DNA of 7,150 nt from an uncultured Cellvibrio sp. (lineage in GTDB: Bacteria > Pseudomonadota > Gammaproteobacteria > Pseudomonadales > Cellvibrionaceae), in contig CAMLRJ010000173.1 of the NCBI GenBank assembly GCA_946482345.1, forward strand, positions 1 through 7,150. The letters run 5' to 3'. The translations under genes were made by a program, and so were the position numbers. How positions within the stretch are numbered: the stretch's first letter is position 1; the number at the start of each line of letters is the position of its first letter. This document shows positions 7,053 to 7,150 of this stretch, piece after piece. Under the pieces are notes generated by a model. It made no database searches, was not told the origin of the DNA, and was given only the letters and a program-made list of their open reading frames with translations.

Positions 7053-7150
7053 TTAATCTGTTATCAAAATTTGGTCGTCAGTGGCTGAGGTAGTGAGTGA
7101 AGAAATGATGATGCTATCGCCTTCTTGCAAGCCATCCATAATTTCAATGT
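7053..7150 (-). CDS. C-terminal end of a periplasmic adaptor (HlyD/MacA family), partial
   Basis: Only the last 31 codons and a TAA stop are in the window; the gene continues beyond 7150. The visible peptide begins IEIMDGLQEGDSIIIS. The G-L-x-E-G-D-x-I pattern near the C-terminus is characteristic of membrane fusion proteins of the HlyD/RND/MacA kind, in their membrane-proximal domain. Its position 16 nt before the ATPase gene fits the usual adaptor-ATPase-permease order. The protein would link the inner-membrane exporter to an outer-membrane channel such as TolC, which is not seen here. Assignment rests on a short segment plus context. Confidence 0.75.
   Translation of the reverse strand, partial: IEIMDGLQEGDSIIISSLTTSATDDQILITD

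Overview
The window comes from a Gram-negative chromosome, most likely a gammaproteobacterium. Three things point there: an HlyD/MacA-type adaptor that needs an outer membrane, a sigma-54-dependent response regulator, and REP-type hairpins carrying a GTAG tetranucleotide. Base composition is moderate and no gene stands out as foreign. I cannot name the genus from the sequence alone. All real genes are on the minus strand, so transcription runs from position 7150 towards position 1.

From about 7150 down to 1004 there is one compact gene cluster that looks like a single operon. In transcription order it holds: the C-terminal tail of a periplasmic adaptor (7150-7053, cut by the window edge); an ABC ATPase of the MacB/LolD class (7036-6293); two different four-helix FtsX/MacB-type permeases (6277-4964 and 4916-3711); a sigma-54 activator response regulator (3695-2328); and a histidine kinase (2344-1004) that starts with TTG inside the end of the regulator gene. 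Intergenic gaps are 15-16 nt, except for 47 nt between the two permeases, which holds a hairpin, and the regulator and kinase overlap. The reading is a tripartite ABC exporter plus its own two-component system. The kinase has two membrane helices joined by only about five residues and no periplasmic sensor domain. It therefore resembles the intramembrane-sensing kinases that work with ABC transporters in the Bce modules of Firmicutes. The operon promoter must lie beyond position 7150; no convincing sigma-54 promoter is visible inside the window.

Positions 931-1003 separate the operon from the next gene and contain an 8-bp perfect stem with a UUCG loop. Positions 930-145 encode a secreted DJ-1/PfpI-superfamily protein in which the usual nucleophilic cysteine is glycine, so it is probably not an active enzyme of the ordinary type. 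Its stop codon lies inside an inverted pair of REP elements (60-148) that forms its 3' end. Positions 1-59 hold no gene, only a short hairpin resembling a fragment of another dispersed repeat.
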